From Acanthosepion pharaonis (taxonomy: Eukaryota > Mollusca > Cephalopoda > Sepiida > Sepiidae), in NCBI GenBank assembly GCA_903632075.3, contig CAHIKZ030003485.1, positions 815,001 through 879,000 on the forward strand: DNA of 64,000 bases, read 5' to 3'. A program made the position numbers and the translations under genes. Position 1 is the stretch's first letter, and every line of letters begins with the position of its first letter. Of this stretch, positions 32,245 through 44,599 are shown piece by piece. A model generated the notes under the pieces. That model worked only from the letters and a program-made list of their open reading frames with translations, had not been told where the DNA came from and did not search any database.

Positions 32245-33959
32245 ACGTCACATTTTGTTTCAAAGACGGAATATTTCAATACAGTTTTGTTATTTTTATG
32301 GTTGTTTCTTCATAAACAAATGGCAATTTCAGAACTGCAAACGTTTTTCACTGAGGTCAAATAATTATGAATACCAAATTATGAAAGTACATCGAAGATA
32401 GACTAAAGCCAGTCAGGAAAAGTAACTCATATTCAAACATAGTAAGCATTGCAAATATAACAAGAACAAGACGATGTTTGCTTGATTTCGGCCTTAATTA
32501 TCATAACAAATATTTTAATTAATCCAATTATATTTAAATATTCCTTTACACAATTTCATAGTAAAATATGTTTCATGGACAATTCGCTGTTAAAAATTGT
32601 CTTTGTGTTAAAAGATTGAATAATAAAAGCCTTATACAAGTGCTTCATATAAGATTAGATTGTTTTTTATAAAAAATAAAATAGTATATCGTTGAATAAA
32701 GAGAAGATTAAAGAAATCTCTAGTGATTTGAAAGAGTGGCAGAAATTTTCAGTTGTTTTCCTTTTGCCGTGAAATGTACGAAAATGAATGATAATTAAGG
32801 AGAATGTGTGAATCAGTGGAAGATGAAATGTTGGCTGCACGAATGCAAACTAACCAAGGACGACCGACCTCACTTTCAAATACGATATCGCACAGCTTTT
32901 AAAAAATCAATGAGTAAAGCCAGAAATATACGAGTTGCTAAGAAATAGAAAGAATTCACAAGTCAACGCTTGTGTCCGAGTTCTTCTATTAGTTTTAATT
33001 GAACAGATGCGAAATATAATTTACATGTTAAAATAATTCCCATGCTATAAAGATTATCGCAGGAGGATTTGAATTTATTTTTACTCTTTCTTAGTTTTCG
33101 ATTGTTTCCAGTTCACATACTTTTTGATCGTTAAAATGCAGAATCTGTGAATGAAGTAACTGCAACCGGGTGTCGAACCTACACTTATATACGATGAAAA
33201 TATATTAGATAATAACAAACAACGAATAGCATGCATTTAGTCTTATTAAACCATATTTTCTCTACACTTTTATTGATAATGTATAAATAATGAGTGACAG
33301 TCAAGGGAGGTAATTATTTACTTATTTATTTAATTGCTCCTTCATTTTAAGGAATTCATGTTCCTATATTCTTGACATTCTTTCACTGGTCATATCTCGT
33401 AGGAAGTCTTATAATACGATCAGATTTTGTGGTTATGTTCGTAGTTTATTGCAGAGATAGCTGTTTTTGTGAGATTGGAGTTTTGGGGAGTGGGTTAAAA
33501 GTATTCGTGTTTTGTTGGTGTTTAATGTTTCGTTTGTGTGAAGGCGATTGATCTGGAAGAGGATCTTTGGAAAAAGTGTTGCTAACATTCTATCGCAGAA
33601 GTGCTAATCTGGGTGTTTGCAATATGTATGACTGGGGTTTAACACAGGCTTGCTTAACAACTAAAGGTGTCCATTTACCTGTATCTAGATTTTGTACTCA
33701 GATATGTTGTTCAGCACTTAATTAAGGAAGTTCCTTTGCATAATGCTCATAATATATTTTCAATAGTGGCAGCCTTTGGTAAAGACGGTCTAATATCTCA
33801 TATTTTCGGACAGATTACTGTTACAAAGGTGATGGAACCAAATGGTCTATAGGGATATTATAAGGCCATGTCAATATCTCGGTTGCTCGGCGTTGCTTTC
33901 TTCATAGCAGATTTGTCTTAGTTAGCTAATTGCTTTATTAGCTTCACAATTTACTGACT
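32245..33959. other. Unassigned AT-rich region
   Basis: About 1.7 kb. The frame at 33667-33852 (+) is unrecognised and no repeat was identified. Confidence 0.35.
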
Positions 33960-35310
33960 TGAAAATGTAATCAGATTTTCGCACAAATGGGTATTTTGAA
34001 GTCTTCCATAACCAGAAGAAAGCTATGACCACCAAAATGAAATAAATCAGTAGCCACAATTTGCCATAGTCTTACTGGAATTTCATGCAGGATAAAGATT
34101 TCAGCTTCTTTTGATGCCCTTGACATATGGCACAATATCACGTTGAATGTTGCCCAAGAATACACAGTTTTTTGCTCTACGCATGTATTTCTCTACCCGT
34201 TGATAAGTGTAAAAGTTTTTTTTCCATGTTTCTATTGCATGGATATTTGCATTTGATATGATGCAGTCTCGTTTGAGCAAAATTCATTTCATCTTGATAT
34301 GGCCAGTATTGTCACATTCTTGTATTCACTTCTTTGAATATTTTAGGCCATCTTTGAAGGATTAGATCTATCAATTCACATTTATATTTAGCTTGACATT
34401 TGTTGCTTGAAAGATCTGTTTCAACTTCTCCGTTGAGAATTGGACAAAATCAATTTTAGTGTCGAGATCAATGGTTACTCTCTTTCTCTTACTTGGGGGT
34501 CTAGAGAAGCCATGATCAGGCTTCATCACTTTACCTGAGTGATGTTTGATGCTCATGTCATATTCCCTGTAAGCACAATGGCATTAATCTCCAGAGGTTT
34601 GTGATCCCATTCTACTTGAAATGTGCAACCATAGATATATATCCAGAACCTTTCACAAACAAATACCACTGCTAACAATTCCCGTGCAATATTAGCATAC
34701 GACTGCTCTGTTTCCGTAAGGGACATTTAAGCAAATACTTTGCTTCTTGTAGTAGGGCTGTACCTAAACCATTAGAGGTTGTCTCTACTTGTATTACATA
34801 CGTTTTAGAAGGATCGAAGTATATGTGTCATTTCCTTGCATATCAACTCCTTGATTTACTGTAGAGACTTCTGATGACTGCTGCTCTGCTTATATTCGGA
34901 GTTGGGTTTTTTTTCAGTAAGTCTCTCATTGGTGCTGTGAGGTCAGAGAGTCAGGGGTTGAAGGATGATGAATGAGAGATGATTCCGAGAACCTCCTAGG
35001 GTATTCATTTGATTTCATCGACCTGGCTGGAATCCAAGTGAACTCTTGTCGTATATGGGCCCCAGTTTCAAATTCACTTCACATTCGATGATGTGGAGAG
35101 TGCCACTTCACACTGTGTAATTTTTCATTAGATTGTGAATATTCTGATTATGTTTCGCTTTGGTTTTGCAATAAACAACCACTTCGCCAGTTATCCCTGT
35201 ACATTTCTCCAAGATCATGTCCGTTTTTTGTTGAAATACATCTTGAGCCATCACGAAACGAAAAGGATTCTTTGAAACAGTATTATCAGTGTGGCAGAGT
35301 CTCCACAGAG
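33960..35310 (-). mobile_element. Ty3/Gypsy LTR-retrotransposon pol fragment (RT, RNase H, integrase), decayed
   Basis: On the minus strand the gene order is that of Gypsy pol. It begins in the RT with FRFVMAQDVFQQKTDMILEK (35260-35200), then GEVVVYCKTKAKHNQNIHNL (35190-35120). The catalytic DD expected between these is lost. The RT connection CEVNLK (35080) follows, then RNase H words SLTETEQSYANIARELLAVV (34735-34670) and DHKPLE (34600). A tether follows with DFVQFSTEKLKQIFQA (34455-34400). The integrase core starts at HEIPVRLWQIVATDLFHFGG (34090-34030) and stops soon after. Many stops and frameshifts show age. No LTR is attached. Its upstream end abuts a Tx1-like LINE in the other orientation. 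Confidence 0.85.
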
Positions 35311-36034
35311 ACAAGATACACAGGTGGAGGCAACTTCGCCTATTAAATCAGCTTGGACTTCCACTAAGCCGAAAAAAGGATGCAGCCTACTACGACAGAA
35401 TGCGTGAGGAATACCGGGATTTCATTAATGGTAATAAATTACTCACCATCCTGGAAGCTTTAAATGCCGTTACTACAATGACCATCTCCCTGTTGACGAC
35501 GGATGTGAAAACCTGTAAATTGGTAGGCGTCAGCAGAGAGGCTATAGAAGAGGCTTTTAAAAGTCTGGCGCGTCCTAATGTCATGTGGGATATCCTGCTG
35601 GCGACGAAGGATGAAGTAAATCAGATAGCCGGGAATATACTCATGACCAAAGCAGTTTGGCTACAGACTGAATATATGGGCACCCAGCGGACACGGATCG
35701 CCCTACACTGGGTGCCCATGGATATTACGGAAACTATGTGGGAGCCTTCTTCACCATCTCCGGGCAGGTCGAGGATGTCAAGGCCGATGTGCCGACTGGA
35801 GACATTACGATTCAGGTGACCCTAGATAAGTAGAAATTCTTTGACATCCCCGACGCACTAATATGCAGAGGAAGAAGGATCTTCATCACAGTGAACGGCA
35901 GAAGACCCCACTGCTGGGTGTGTGGCACCACCGGGCACTTGGCGAAAATGTATCCCGACCAGAACCCGATACCACAACCAAGGAGGCAGTCAGGGAGAAC
36001 AAGTCCAGAATGGTCCTAGTCAGTGGAGGGAGGT
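35289..36034 (+). mobile_element. Tx1/L1-like LINE, ORF1 (RNA-binding protein) fragment
   Basis: A 176-codon frame (35289-35819) gives a basic start, then RPNVMWDILLATKDEVNQIA, LMTKAVWLQTEYMGTQRTRI and ALHWVPMDITE, an RRM-like arrangement. After a frameshift (about 35820) it continues with ICRGRRIFITVNGRRPHC and WVCGTTGHLAKMY. The last is a CCHC zinc knuckle whose final cysteine has become tyrosine (Cx2Cx4Hx4Y). Such ORF1 proteins coat element RNA. The GC content is clearly higher than that of the neighbouring DNA. A remnant of ORF2 follows at once in the same orientation. Confidence 0.7.
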
Positions 36035-37790
36035 GGTAAATAAGATTTTCTAGATTTTTCTACGTTCCACTGGTTAGATTATTCGAAGAATAGACTTCTC
36101 TGTGCCCGGATGGCGTTAGGTGCTAGGCCTAGAATGGCTGGACACTGGAAGTTCATTCTGTCTTTACTGGAACTACGCAAGGAAGATATTTGTCGAGGTT
36201 CCGATCGTTACATTCGGGAGGTCGATACTCCGGAGGGACATTCTCTGAGGTCGACTAAAGACATGTGCGAGGCGCTTCGCAGCATTTCAAGAGCCGGTTT
36301 ACCAAAGAGCCTGGTTTCTGTGTCGAAGTGTTTCGCAGTTATTTAGCTGAGTTTCCTCGGTTTTCGCCGATTGAAGCGGCTAACTCTGAGAGTGAGATCA
36401 TCGGGAGGCGAATATTCCTTGGCATTGAAGAGGGTCGGCTGTAGCAAGTCTCCTTACGAATTGTGCCGATTTTGACTGTAGCGTTCAACAACTGCTTCCG
36501 GCGGAGGTCCGTCCCCGACCGGATCGCCAGGAGAATGATCACGCTGTTGAAAAAGAACAAGGATGGTGGGCAGTATTTAGATAATTACAGACCCATAACT
36601 CTGCTAAACATAGCGTTAAAATTTTGGCCAAGATCCTGACGGAGCGTTTGCAGTCAGATGCCGAGATTTTATTGGGACCCAAGAAGACTTGTGCTGTGAA
36701 GGGACGAACAGTTCAGAGCAACCTGCATCAGATCCGCACGACCCTAAAGGGAGTAAAGGACTACGATCAAACCGCGTTTTTCAATTTGGATCAGTTCAAG
36801 GCTTTCGATTGGGTCAAGAATCAGTACCTGGCTGCTATCCTGCGGGCCGCTGGATTCAAACCCGACTTGTGCAATTGGATCAGCCTCCTGTATCACTCCC
36901 AAAGTGTTGTGGTACAGGTGAATGGAAAGCGGTCGCTCGCTTTTGCGCTGTGTCGGTCGTTTCGTCAGGTTTGTCGACTGTCGCCCCTACTTTACGCTTT
37001 GGCGTTGGAACTTTTTCTTCGCCGTCTAAAGGACAGTGTGTGTAGTCCGGCCCTACATGAAATCATTGTTCCTGGTGGGGCTCGAACCAGGGTTTCCGCG
37101 GACGCCGATGACGTATCCATTTTCGTGTTGTGTCGCAGTAACATTGAGGTGATACAGAAGTCGCTTGAACGGTATGTAAAGGTCATAGGTGTCAAGATTA
37201 ACCGCAACAAGTCTTCTGGCTTGCGGTTAGGTACCTGGAAGGGTGTTGCTCCTCCAGGGCACTTTAGTTGGACTAATGCACACATCCTCATTCTTGAATT
37301 TTGGTTCGAGCACAAGCTCCAGCTGAGGTACAAACAAAGGTCGAGCGGTGGTACGGACTTGGCTCCGAAGGCGTTTGTCCGTAAACGGTAGGGCTGAACT
37401 GGTGTATATGTATTTCCGCTCTTACCTCTCTCTTATGGTGTGGTGGCAAGCACCAAGTCTGCAAAGAGGTCTGTGCCCAGCGTCCCTGTCGGGGGGGGGG
37501 GGTGCTAGGAATGACCCGCTTGGTGTGTCGTCGACACGCCTCGAGCTTAGCTTTCCTATCTTGTGCGTTGACAAAGGATTTGATCTTGGAGGACGCCTTC
37601 CATAGAATTACCATCGCTCCTTCCGTTTCTAGGGCTGAACACCGTCGTAGGTCCAGAAATCCGCCGAGTTTCCTCGGAAAGTGTCGAGCGACCTCGAAGG
37701 TCATTCCTCGGTCCAGTGAGCTGTCACGGCCTAGGAGGTTCTTGTATCGGGAATTAGTGGAGGAGATCGCGACTTGCTGATTTGCTGATT
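36035..37790 (+). mobile_element. Tx1/L1-like LINE, ORF2 reverse transcriptase, partly intact
   Basis: The longest coding frame in the window (36624-37391, 255 codons) is the RT core. It reads AKILTERLQSDAEILLGPKK, CAVKGRTVQSNLHQIRTT, and motif A FFNLDQFKAFDWV with one catalytic aspartate. It continues with WISLLYHSQSVVVQVNGKRS and motif C SADADDVSIFV (the usual YADD with Y changed to D). It ends with KINRNKSSGLRLGTWKG. Upstream, shifted frames give DGGQYLDNYRPITLLN (36564-36611). Downstream, VVRTWLRRRLSVNGRAE (37347-37400) continues in another frame, with a run of G near 37488-37502 where the frame changes. The 3' part is shortened by deletion. The 250-codon minus-strand frame here is a shadow. 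Enzyme activity is very unlikely. Confidence 0.85.
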
Positions 37791-38802
37791 TGCTTCTGGA
37801 TAAAAGAAAAAGGGAAAAATTTTGACAGAGTAAGGAATAGAAAATAAGAAAAAATTGACTTGGACATTGAATCAGACAACAGAAACTGACATGTCGATCA
37901 AACCAAAAATAATCAACGAACAAACCAAAAATAATAATAACAATAATAAATTCGGCCTTGAAATATTGCATGAGATAAGCGCTGGAATAAAGGTCTGTAG
38001 AAAACCGAAAATATCTTTGATACACCCTAATATATAACATTTTGTCGAAAGCGAAAACTTAGACGTTTTTCAATTATTTCAAGACTACCTAACATATCTT
38101 CTGTAATGTTGAGAAAAATTACCATGATGTTTTAAAGAGTTTTTTTTTATTTATTCGCTTAACAAGTAAAGAATTGGAGAGCCTCCTTGCTTCTATATGA
38201 AATCATTTGTGTTACACGTGTTGCTGTACATCGTCTTATGAGGTTATATGAATAAATTAGTTATGTTGTTCCTTTTGCCGCTATTTTTTTTAAAAGGGAG
38301 AATATTCAGTTTTTACGAAGAAGGCTATAGAGTAAAGCAACCAAAATTCGGAGCTAGCATGGAAATCAACAGACTCAACCCCAGAAAAATAAGTTCAGTC
38401 ACCCTAACAACTCTAGAAATAAACTAATACAGTTCCTACTTGTTAAGATATTCCAGAATTCAAGTTGAATATTTTCACTGTGTGAAAGTTTCTTCTTAGA
38501 AAACTTAGAGAGGAAAACAAAGCCCTGAAGACATCGAAAACAAAACTATTTGATGTTTGAAAAAATTTATGGTTAACAGGAAATTATTCTTTTAACATTA
38601 TTTTTCTAACAATCGAAAGCGGAAGAAAAATTGCGAATCCTTTCGATTCTAATCTTGCCAGAAAAGATCTGTTAATAATAACGGTTTTTAATTTCTGTTA
38701 TTAATCTTATTTATTTGTTATATGATAATACTATTGAATATGTTGTCCTGTTGCACCTAAAAAAAATACTTTACTTTTTTTAAAAAATCATTGAATCTAA
38801 AA
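37791..38802. other. Unassigned AT-rich region
   Basis: About 1 kb without recognised coding, RNA or repeat content. Confidence 0.35.
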
Positions 38803-40597
38803 CATGGCGTATTTTTTTTTTTTTTTTTTTTTACTAAAGGCCAAGTTATAGTGCAACTCACTCCCAGAACTAGAGGCCTATCGCAAATCACGTTTTTCTA
38901 CTGGGAGCGAAGATTTTTAGTTTAGAATTGGGTTTACAGTCGCTGCACTTGTCGGCTTAAGAAATTCAAAGAAAAAAAGAAGAGATTAAGAGCATAATTA
39001 ATTTGGTTCAAAAAGCTAATCCTCTTTATCTTGGTATTTTTTTTCTTCACTAACATCTTATTACAATTATTATATATATTCGGATCCATTACTTTGCACC
39101 CCGTTAACAAAGATGTACGAAATAGTATATGCATTTTAATCTTTGAATTAATTAAAAAATTTAATGAAACAAAGACCATATCAGAACTGTGAATTTTGGA
39201 AGAAAATGATGACATGAAGCCAAATAAACATGAAAGTAACGGCTTTTATTTTATTGTTTAAAAATAAAGTAACTATTGCTATGCTCAGTTATTTTTCACG
39301 AATATACTTTTTAGAAGAAGAAAAGTAGAAAAAATGACTTTTAGAAATGCATGGTTTAGCAGCAGGGTTAGAGTTAAAGTTTTGTATCCCTTGTTTACAA
39401 CATCTAAAAATCTCGAATTAAATTTATTGAATTTATTTGTAACATTAACTTTGCATAATAACGTTCTTAATAAATGATTTTTCATTAATTTTCAAGGATA
39501 AAATGTCACCTTGGTTCCTGTTTTATGTTTTCTGACAGTAAACTAAACTAAAATTCAAAATGCTTTTTAAAAATACCTCTTAGACAGAAAAACGAATTAA
39601 AAAATATAAAAATAAAAAAAACAAATTTTATCATTAATATATTTGTTGTCTATATCAGAGAAAATATTACATTAACTTTACGTACAAATAATAACATTTT
39701 AATTAAATTTCGCTGTGTAAAGATAGAATCAAGGAAAAGCAACATTTATAATAAGACTAAAAAAATCGGGTGAACAACAGCAAATAAGATTAAAATATAA
39801 CATTTCAGCAAAAGAAGCCTGGTTAAAATTGAAAACACTTTTATTTGTGAGAAACAGAAATACAGATCCGTCTATATCTCTGAGATGAGGTATTATGATT
39901 ACTTGCATTATTTAAATTACTCGGACTGTTAGCCTCATTTTCATTGCTATATTCAGAACATTTTGGCCATTGTACGCTCCGGCCTTCTTCAGGTGGTTGG
40001 ATAAAGACGTTGGTTAGATTCAGTTTTAAGTTCAATACCAGGCTACTGCAGTGGTGAACCAGACAATTTGGAGATTTGAGTTAAAGGGAAATAACTGAGA
40101 CACCCGGAATCGGCATGGCACGTGGAACAAGAACAATCTACCCCGGTGAACGAAATAAAGGGTTCGGTTTGAAAATGTTAGAAATATAGATTGCGCAAAA
40201 GTAAATAAAACTGATAATTAGTGGATTTGTTTTCATGAATAAAATTTCATAAAGGTTAAAAAATTAAATTAATTTTCAGTGAAAAATGTTAAATTAAATT
40301 CCAAGAATCATGACCAAATTTTCTAAATTAAACTTTTTAGTGAATTTTGCACAAAAATTTTTCTTAGAATGAAAACATAAATCCGTCAAATCCGAAAGAA
40401 ATAAAATAAATTGATTTAATACTTACTTAAATTAAACAATCTAAATTTATTCCAAATGTAAATGCAAAATTTCTTACCGCAAACAAAAAAATATTCGCCT
40501 CCCACCCCACCCCGTCTAGATCGACGAGATTTGAGATATAATTACAAGTGGAGGCGTGAGTTGCACTATGACTTAGCCTTCAGTAAAGAACGCCATG
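38803..40597. mobile_element. Unassigned element with terminal inverted repeats (~1.8 kb)
   Basis: The left end (38803-38920) and the right end (40480-40597) are inverted repeats of each other. The outermost 7 bp CATGGCG match CGCCATG at the right end. After a T tract on the left, a 31-bp stretch from TTACTAAAGGCC to GTGCAACTCAC pairs with three mismatches. The inner part is weaker (CAAATCACG, GGGAG-CGAA words). The interior is AT-rich. Its minus-strand frames (38934-39215, 39285-39485, 39841-40035) have no transposase motif; the last reads QPPEEGRSVQWPKCSEYSNE and is unrecognised. It is probably a non-autonomous DNA transposon. No target-site duplication was seen. Confidence 0.6.
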
Positions 40598-41079
40598 ATA
40601 TCAAAGGTCGTGATTATTGAAGGGCTAATAAAGTCATTAATATGAAAAAATACGAAAAATCTTATTTGCATAAATATGAACTCGACGGGGTTAATGTAAG
40701 CATCTCTTTCTTTCTGTTTCATGTCCTTCCATGACGTCGTTGATCATATAACTGCTTTTGTTGTAATACTTGCTCATTTATGACTTCTTTTTATAGCATT
40801 TGTTCCTCCAAACTTGTCGAGTAAGTTTCTCAGTTTCTCTTCATCTCGATGACTTTTCAGTTTGAAATTCGCCAAGCCTGAACTGTTTACGTCTTTCTCA
40901 ACAGTCGTCAGTAGAAGCAGAGTTCACGTGAATAATTAGGCAAAAGTGTCTTTGTCGTTCATTTCTCTTTAGTACATTAAAGGGAATAGCAAACAAAAAG
41001 AAGCTTTTGCTAACAACCGCAATGATATGGCTGACATTTTGGGGGACACGTGATGAGGAAAGGAGACAAAGAACAAGCG
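40598..41079. other. Unassigned region before the copia remnant
   Basis: The frame at 40969-41160 (-) is antisense to the start of the copia fragment. Otherwise nothing recognised. Confidence 0.35.
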
Positions 41080-41740
41080 GCTTTCAAAACGTTCACGGGT
41101 TGCAAACCTAACCTCACCAATATGTATACATTTGGCACAATTTGTTATGCCTACAAACAAGATAGAAAGAAATTGGACCCTAAAGGTGAAAAAGTAATTT
41201 TCATAGGCTACAATAAATGAAGTCCTGTCTATTTAAAATATTTATCTGAAACTAAGAACGTCAAGAGAGTCAGGTGTATAAAATTTACTGAAAACTTTGA
41301 AAATCCTACTACATATGATGATTCTTTACTTCCGGTTGAGTAAAATGGTGCAATATTTCGCAACTATCTGTGGAAAAATATTTGCAGTGAGAGGACACAA
41401 CATAATCAACAAATCCAAGTGATAACATGGAAAATAATCCTAGTACAGAAATACAAGATAGACAATATCCAGGCAGCTGGATGCCTAAATATATAAAAGA
41501 TTATGTTGTTAAACATTTAGAAGACGTAGTAAATCCGAGTAAAGACTATTGTTGTTCGGTAAAGAACATACCCACTAATTATAATGAAGCTATTACTTCA
41601 AATGACTCTATAAACTAGCGACATACCATGGACAAAGAAATAGCTGCTCTAAACACAAATAATACATATGAATTGACAGGTAAAACTAATGTTAGCAGTC
41701 GGTGTGTCTACACTATTAAAACTAATGTTACGAACCAATT
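41080..41740 (+). mobile_element. Ty1/copia element pol, first part (integrase end to RT start)
   Basis: AFKTFTGCKPNLTNMYTFGT and ICYAYKQDRKKLDPKGEKVI (41093-41200) are the integrase C-terminal GKKPxxSxLRxFG-type region. IFIGYN follows, then a stop. NVKRVRCIKFTENFE (41256-41303) is next, then the linker YPGSWMPKYIKDYVVKH and the RT entry AMDKEIAAL equivalent TMDKEIAALNTNNTYEL (41625-41675). CVYTIKTNV (41704-41730) corresponds to the RWVYKIK block. Copia elements encode integrase before RT, as seen here. The reading is broken by a few stops, then by an insertion starting near 41741. Confidence 0.85.
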
Positions 41741-42037
41741 GTCGCGACACAAAATATACAAAGAAAATGGTAAAAAAAATGACTTGTTGCCAAAGGATAT
41801 GGCCAATGTTTCCATTCCGATAGTAGTGGGTTCTTTCGCAGTGTCAAATAAGCAAGAATAAAGAGAAATAACCAATAGTGACGAACGATAAATGCCGGAG
41901 TAAGTTTTAATAAGATCTAATTACATACATATTAGAATGACATAGAAAATATGTCTGTATGTAAAAATGTGTGCTGTGTATGCGATATGAAAATCGAAAG
42001 GAATACTTAACTTTTGTCCATTTTCTGAAATAAAACA

Positions 42038-42096
<59 letters not shown>

Positions 42097-42693
42097 AAAA
42101 ATATCTTTTAAATTCTGTTTCTCTTTCTTTACTGTTGCAAGTGTTCAGCAATATAGAATTTCTCTGTCAGGAAGATTCGGCGCCGTGTTGATCGTTGCTT
42201 TCTCTAATTTAATAATTGCATGAATCAAACATGCTTTTCTCTTCGGTGATTAACACGTTCAGGAATTCACCATTGCATTTGGTCTAGTCTGTCAAATATA
42301 TGTCCACATGCGGCATAGTGTGTGAGAGATGGGACTTCTTTTCAGTCCCTTCATTATGTAACCCCCTTTAGTTGACGATAACAAAAGAAAGGTTGTTGAC
42401 TGCTCGAGCTCCGCACTCCAACTGATTCTTCAGATATTTTCCCGCGCAATTTTTCAAATTAGATCAAATTAGATCACGTGATTCCGCACGTGAGGGAGAT
42501 GCTATTTTTAGATCACGTCCGTCTTTGTTTCTAGGATTTGTCATTTGGCTGCCCAATTGTTCATCCAACTGCTGACTTCAAATAGTTGATAGAAAGAGAG
42601 TGGGTGAATGTCACAGTGAAAGAGAGATGGTTCACTATGAATGTAAAGTGCATTGAGAGTTAGGGGGTTTGCTGCGTAGTAACTTAACACAAT
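41741..42693. mobile_element. ~950-bp insertion that splits the copia pol
   Basis: Copia coding sequence stops at about 41741 and resumes in frame at about 42694. The sequences at the two junctions resemble each other (AAT-GTT-ACG-AAC-CAA-TTG at 41724-41741 and AAC-ATT-AGT-AAT-GAA-CAA at 42694-42711), as if target sequence had been duplicated and then diverged. The insert starts near TGTTACGAACC, carries a (TC)n tract and two CACGTG words (42475, 42489 region), and shows no protein domain. It could be a solo LTR or a non-autonomous element. Confidence 0.45.
42041..42092. repeat. (TC)n microsatellite
   Basis: About 26 uninterrupted TC units inside the insertion. Confidence 0.97.
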
Positions 42694-43960
42694 AACATTA
42701 GTAATGAACAATTCAAAGCGATATTCGTTGCAAAAGGATAATCGCAAAAACCTGGAATTGATTATCATGAAACTTTCTCCCCCATAGCATACTTATCGTC
42801 TGTAAGGGCTTTCGTACAATTTGTTATTCAACATAATTTATTTGTCTACAAATGGATGTAAAATCGGCCTTAAATAGGCACTGATCGTCTGCGAAGTATA
42901 TGTTCAACAATCCGAGGATTATTCCATTGCTAGCAAAAACAATCACAAACTTATATGGTGACTAAAATAATGTTTATATGGACTAAAAAAGTGAACAAAA
43001 TCGGCATCAAGTCCTACATACATATTTAATTGGTCAAAGTTTCTCTCAATCCCTTGGCAGACTCTGATTATAATTGTTTGGGCTGATGATATACTCATTG
43101 CTGCAAGTTGCAATTCTGCGTTAATTAATGTAAAAACATGTACAAATGAACAATTCCAAATGACTGATCTTGGACAGCTTTCTTTCTTTTTGGGTATACA
43201 ACTTACGTCAAAAAATAACTCTATAGAGATGAATCAAAAGAAATATATTGAAAAGATTCTAACCAAATTTGGAATGCAAGATGGTAAAACTCGATCTTGT
43301 GAAATGGATATCAATCTACTGGACAAAAGCAATATTGAACCAGCATACGGAAAATATAACGTGAGATACTTAGCAGCCTGATATGCGTTATGACTGCCAT
43401 TCGTCCAGATTTAAGTTACGCGCTAACTGTCGAAATATTCCGCGAATGCAAACTGGAAACACTTAATAAGAGCCAAACACGTCTTACGCTATTTGAAAGG
43501 CAGAAAAACACACTATTTAGTGTTTAATAAATCGAATAAGCCTCTAACTTTAAGAGGTTTTTGTGATGCTGATTGGGAAAATTTAAAAGACCGCCGTAGG
43601 ATACGGCTTCTAATTATCACCAAACAGTTCAATGATTTCGTAGAAAACGAGAAAGCAAGCTACAGTAGGATTATCAACATGCGAAGCCGAGTACATGTTG
43701 TTAGCGGCTGTAATACGAGTAGTAAAATTCTTTATTCAATGATTAGCCACCATAATTAATGTAATGAAATAAGAACAAGCCACTGTCTATTCCGATGATC
43801 AAGGTACCATAGCTGTTGCTAAGAACCCGTTCTACCATCAAGTACCACTTCATAAGGCCTGAACATCAAAACGGTATAATAAAATTGGACTACATTCCAC
43901 CAGAAGAAATTTGTTTACTAAAACTATCAACAGAACAAAATTAAATAAAATTCGTTACTG
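42694..43960 (+). mobile_element. Ty1/copia element pol, second part (RT and RNase H)
   Basis: It resumes with NEQFKAIFVAKG, a stop, then SQKPGIDYHETFSPIAYLSS (42703-42795), the standard copia RT block. IIVWADDILIAASC (43070-43112) holds the catalytic aspartate pair. MTDLGQLSFFLGIQLTSKNN (43160-43220) and MNQKKYIEKILTKFGMQD are the next conserved regions. RPDLSYAL (43403-43426), RYLKGRKTHYLVF (43483-43520) and GFCDADWE (43556-43580) belong to the RT connection and RNase H. CEAEYM-like and VYSDDQGTIAVAKNPFYHQ (43783-43840) close the RNase H. Frames change several times and stops are present, so it is inactive. No flanking LTRs were recognised. Confidence 0.9.
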
Positions 43961-44132
43961 CTCTAAATGAAGAGCTATACTGAACAATTTTTTGAATGGC
44001 ACATTTTTTTTATTCTCTCGTTTTTGTATATGAAAAAAAGCGAGAAAAAATTAAAAAAAGAATAATTTGAAATATTAAAAATAACAATTTTTGTTACCGC
44101 TTTGTGTATCTCTATCTCTAATTTTATGCTTA

Positions 44133-44396
44133 GATCTCTCTTCTCTCTCTCCTCTCTATCTATCTCTCTCTCCTCTCTCTCTCTCTTCTCTCTCTTCTCT
44201 CTATCTCATCTCTCTCTCTTCTCTCTTCTCTTTCTCTCTTCTCTTTCTCTCTTCTCTCTCTCTCTCTCTCTTCTCTCTCTCTTTCTCTCTCTCTTTTCTC
44301 TTTCTCTTCTCTCTCTCCCTCTCTCTTTTCTCTCTCTTCACTCTCTTTCTCTCTCTTTTTCTCTCTCTCTCTCTTCTCTCTCTCTCCCTCTCTCTA
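44133..44396. repeat. (CT)n-rich tract
   Basis: About 260 bp of CT units with T insertions. Ser/Leu/Phe-rich frames over it are artefacts. Confidence 0.95.
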
Positions 44397-44599
44397 AAAC
44401 TGAACCCAAAACTAGGTTATAATTAGTAGGAATTTTGAACAACCGGGTATTATGCAAACGACTGAGGTTTAATTTTATTAATTTGGATTTTGAAATTTAA
44501 AGAAATCATTTAAAAGCAACTGAGAGTCTAGAGGTTATAAATAAGGAGAAAATATGTCCAGAATTGAATGCCACTATTTCAACAGATCACAGATATTTG

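Noticed and set aside
37488..37502. Run of G as a biological feature
   Set aside because: It lies at a frame change within the LINE and could equally be a sequencing or assembly error.
37288..38040. 250-codon minus-strand open frame
   Set aside because: It is antisense to the Tx1-like LINE RT tail, which explains the coding DNA on the plus strand; no recognisable protein on the minus strand.
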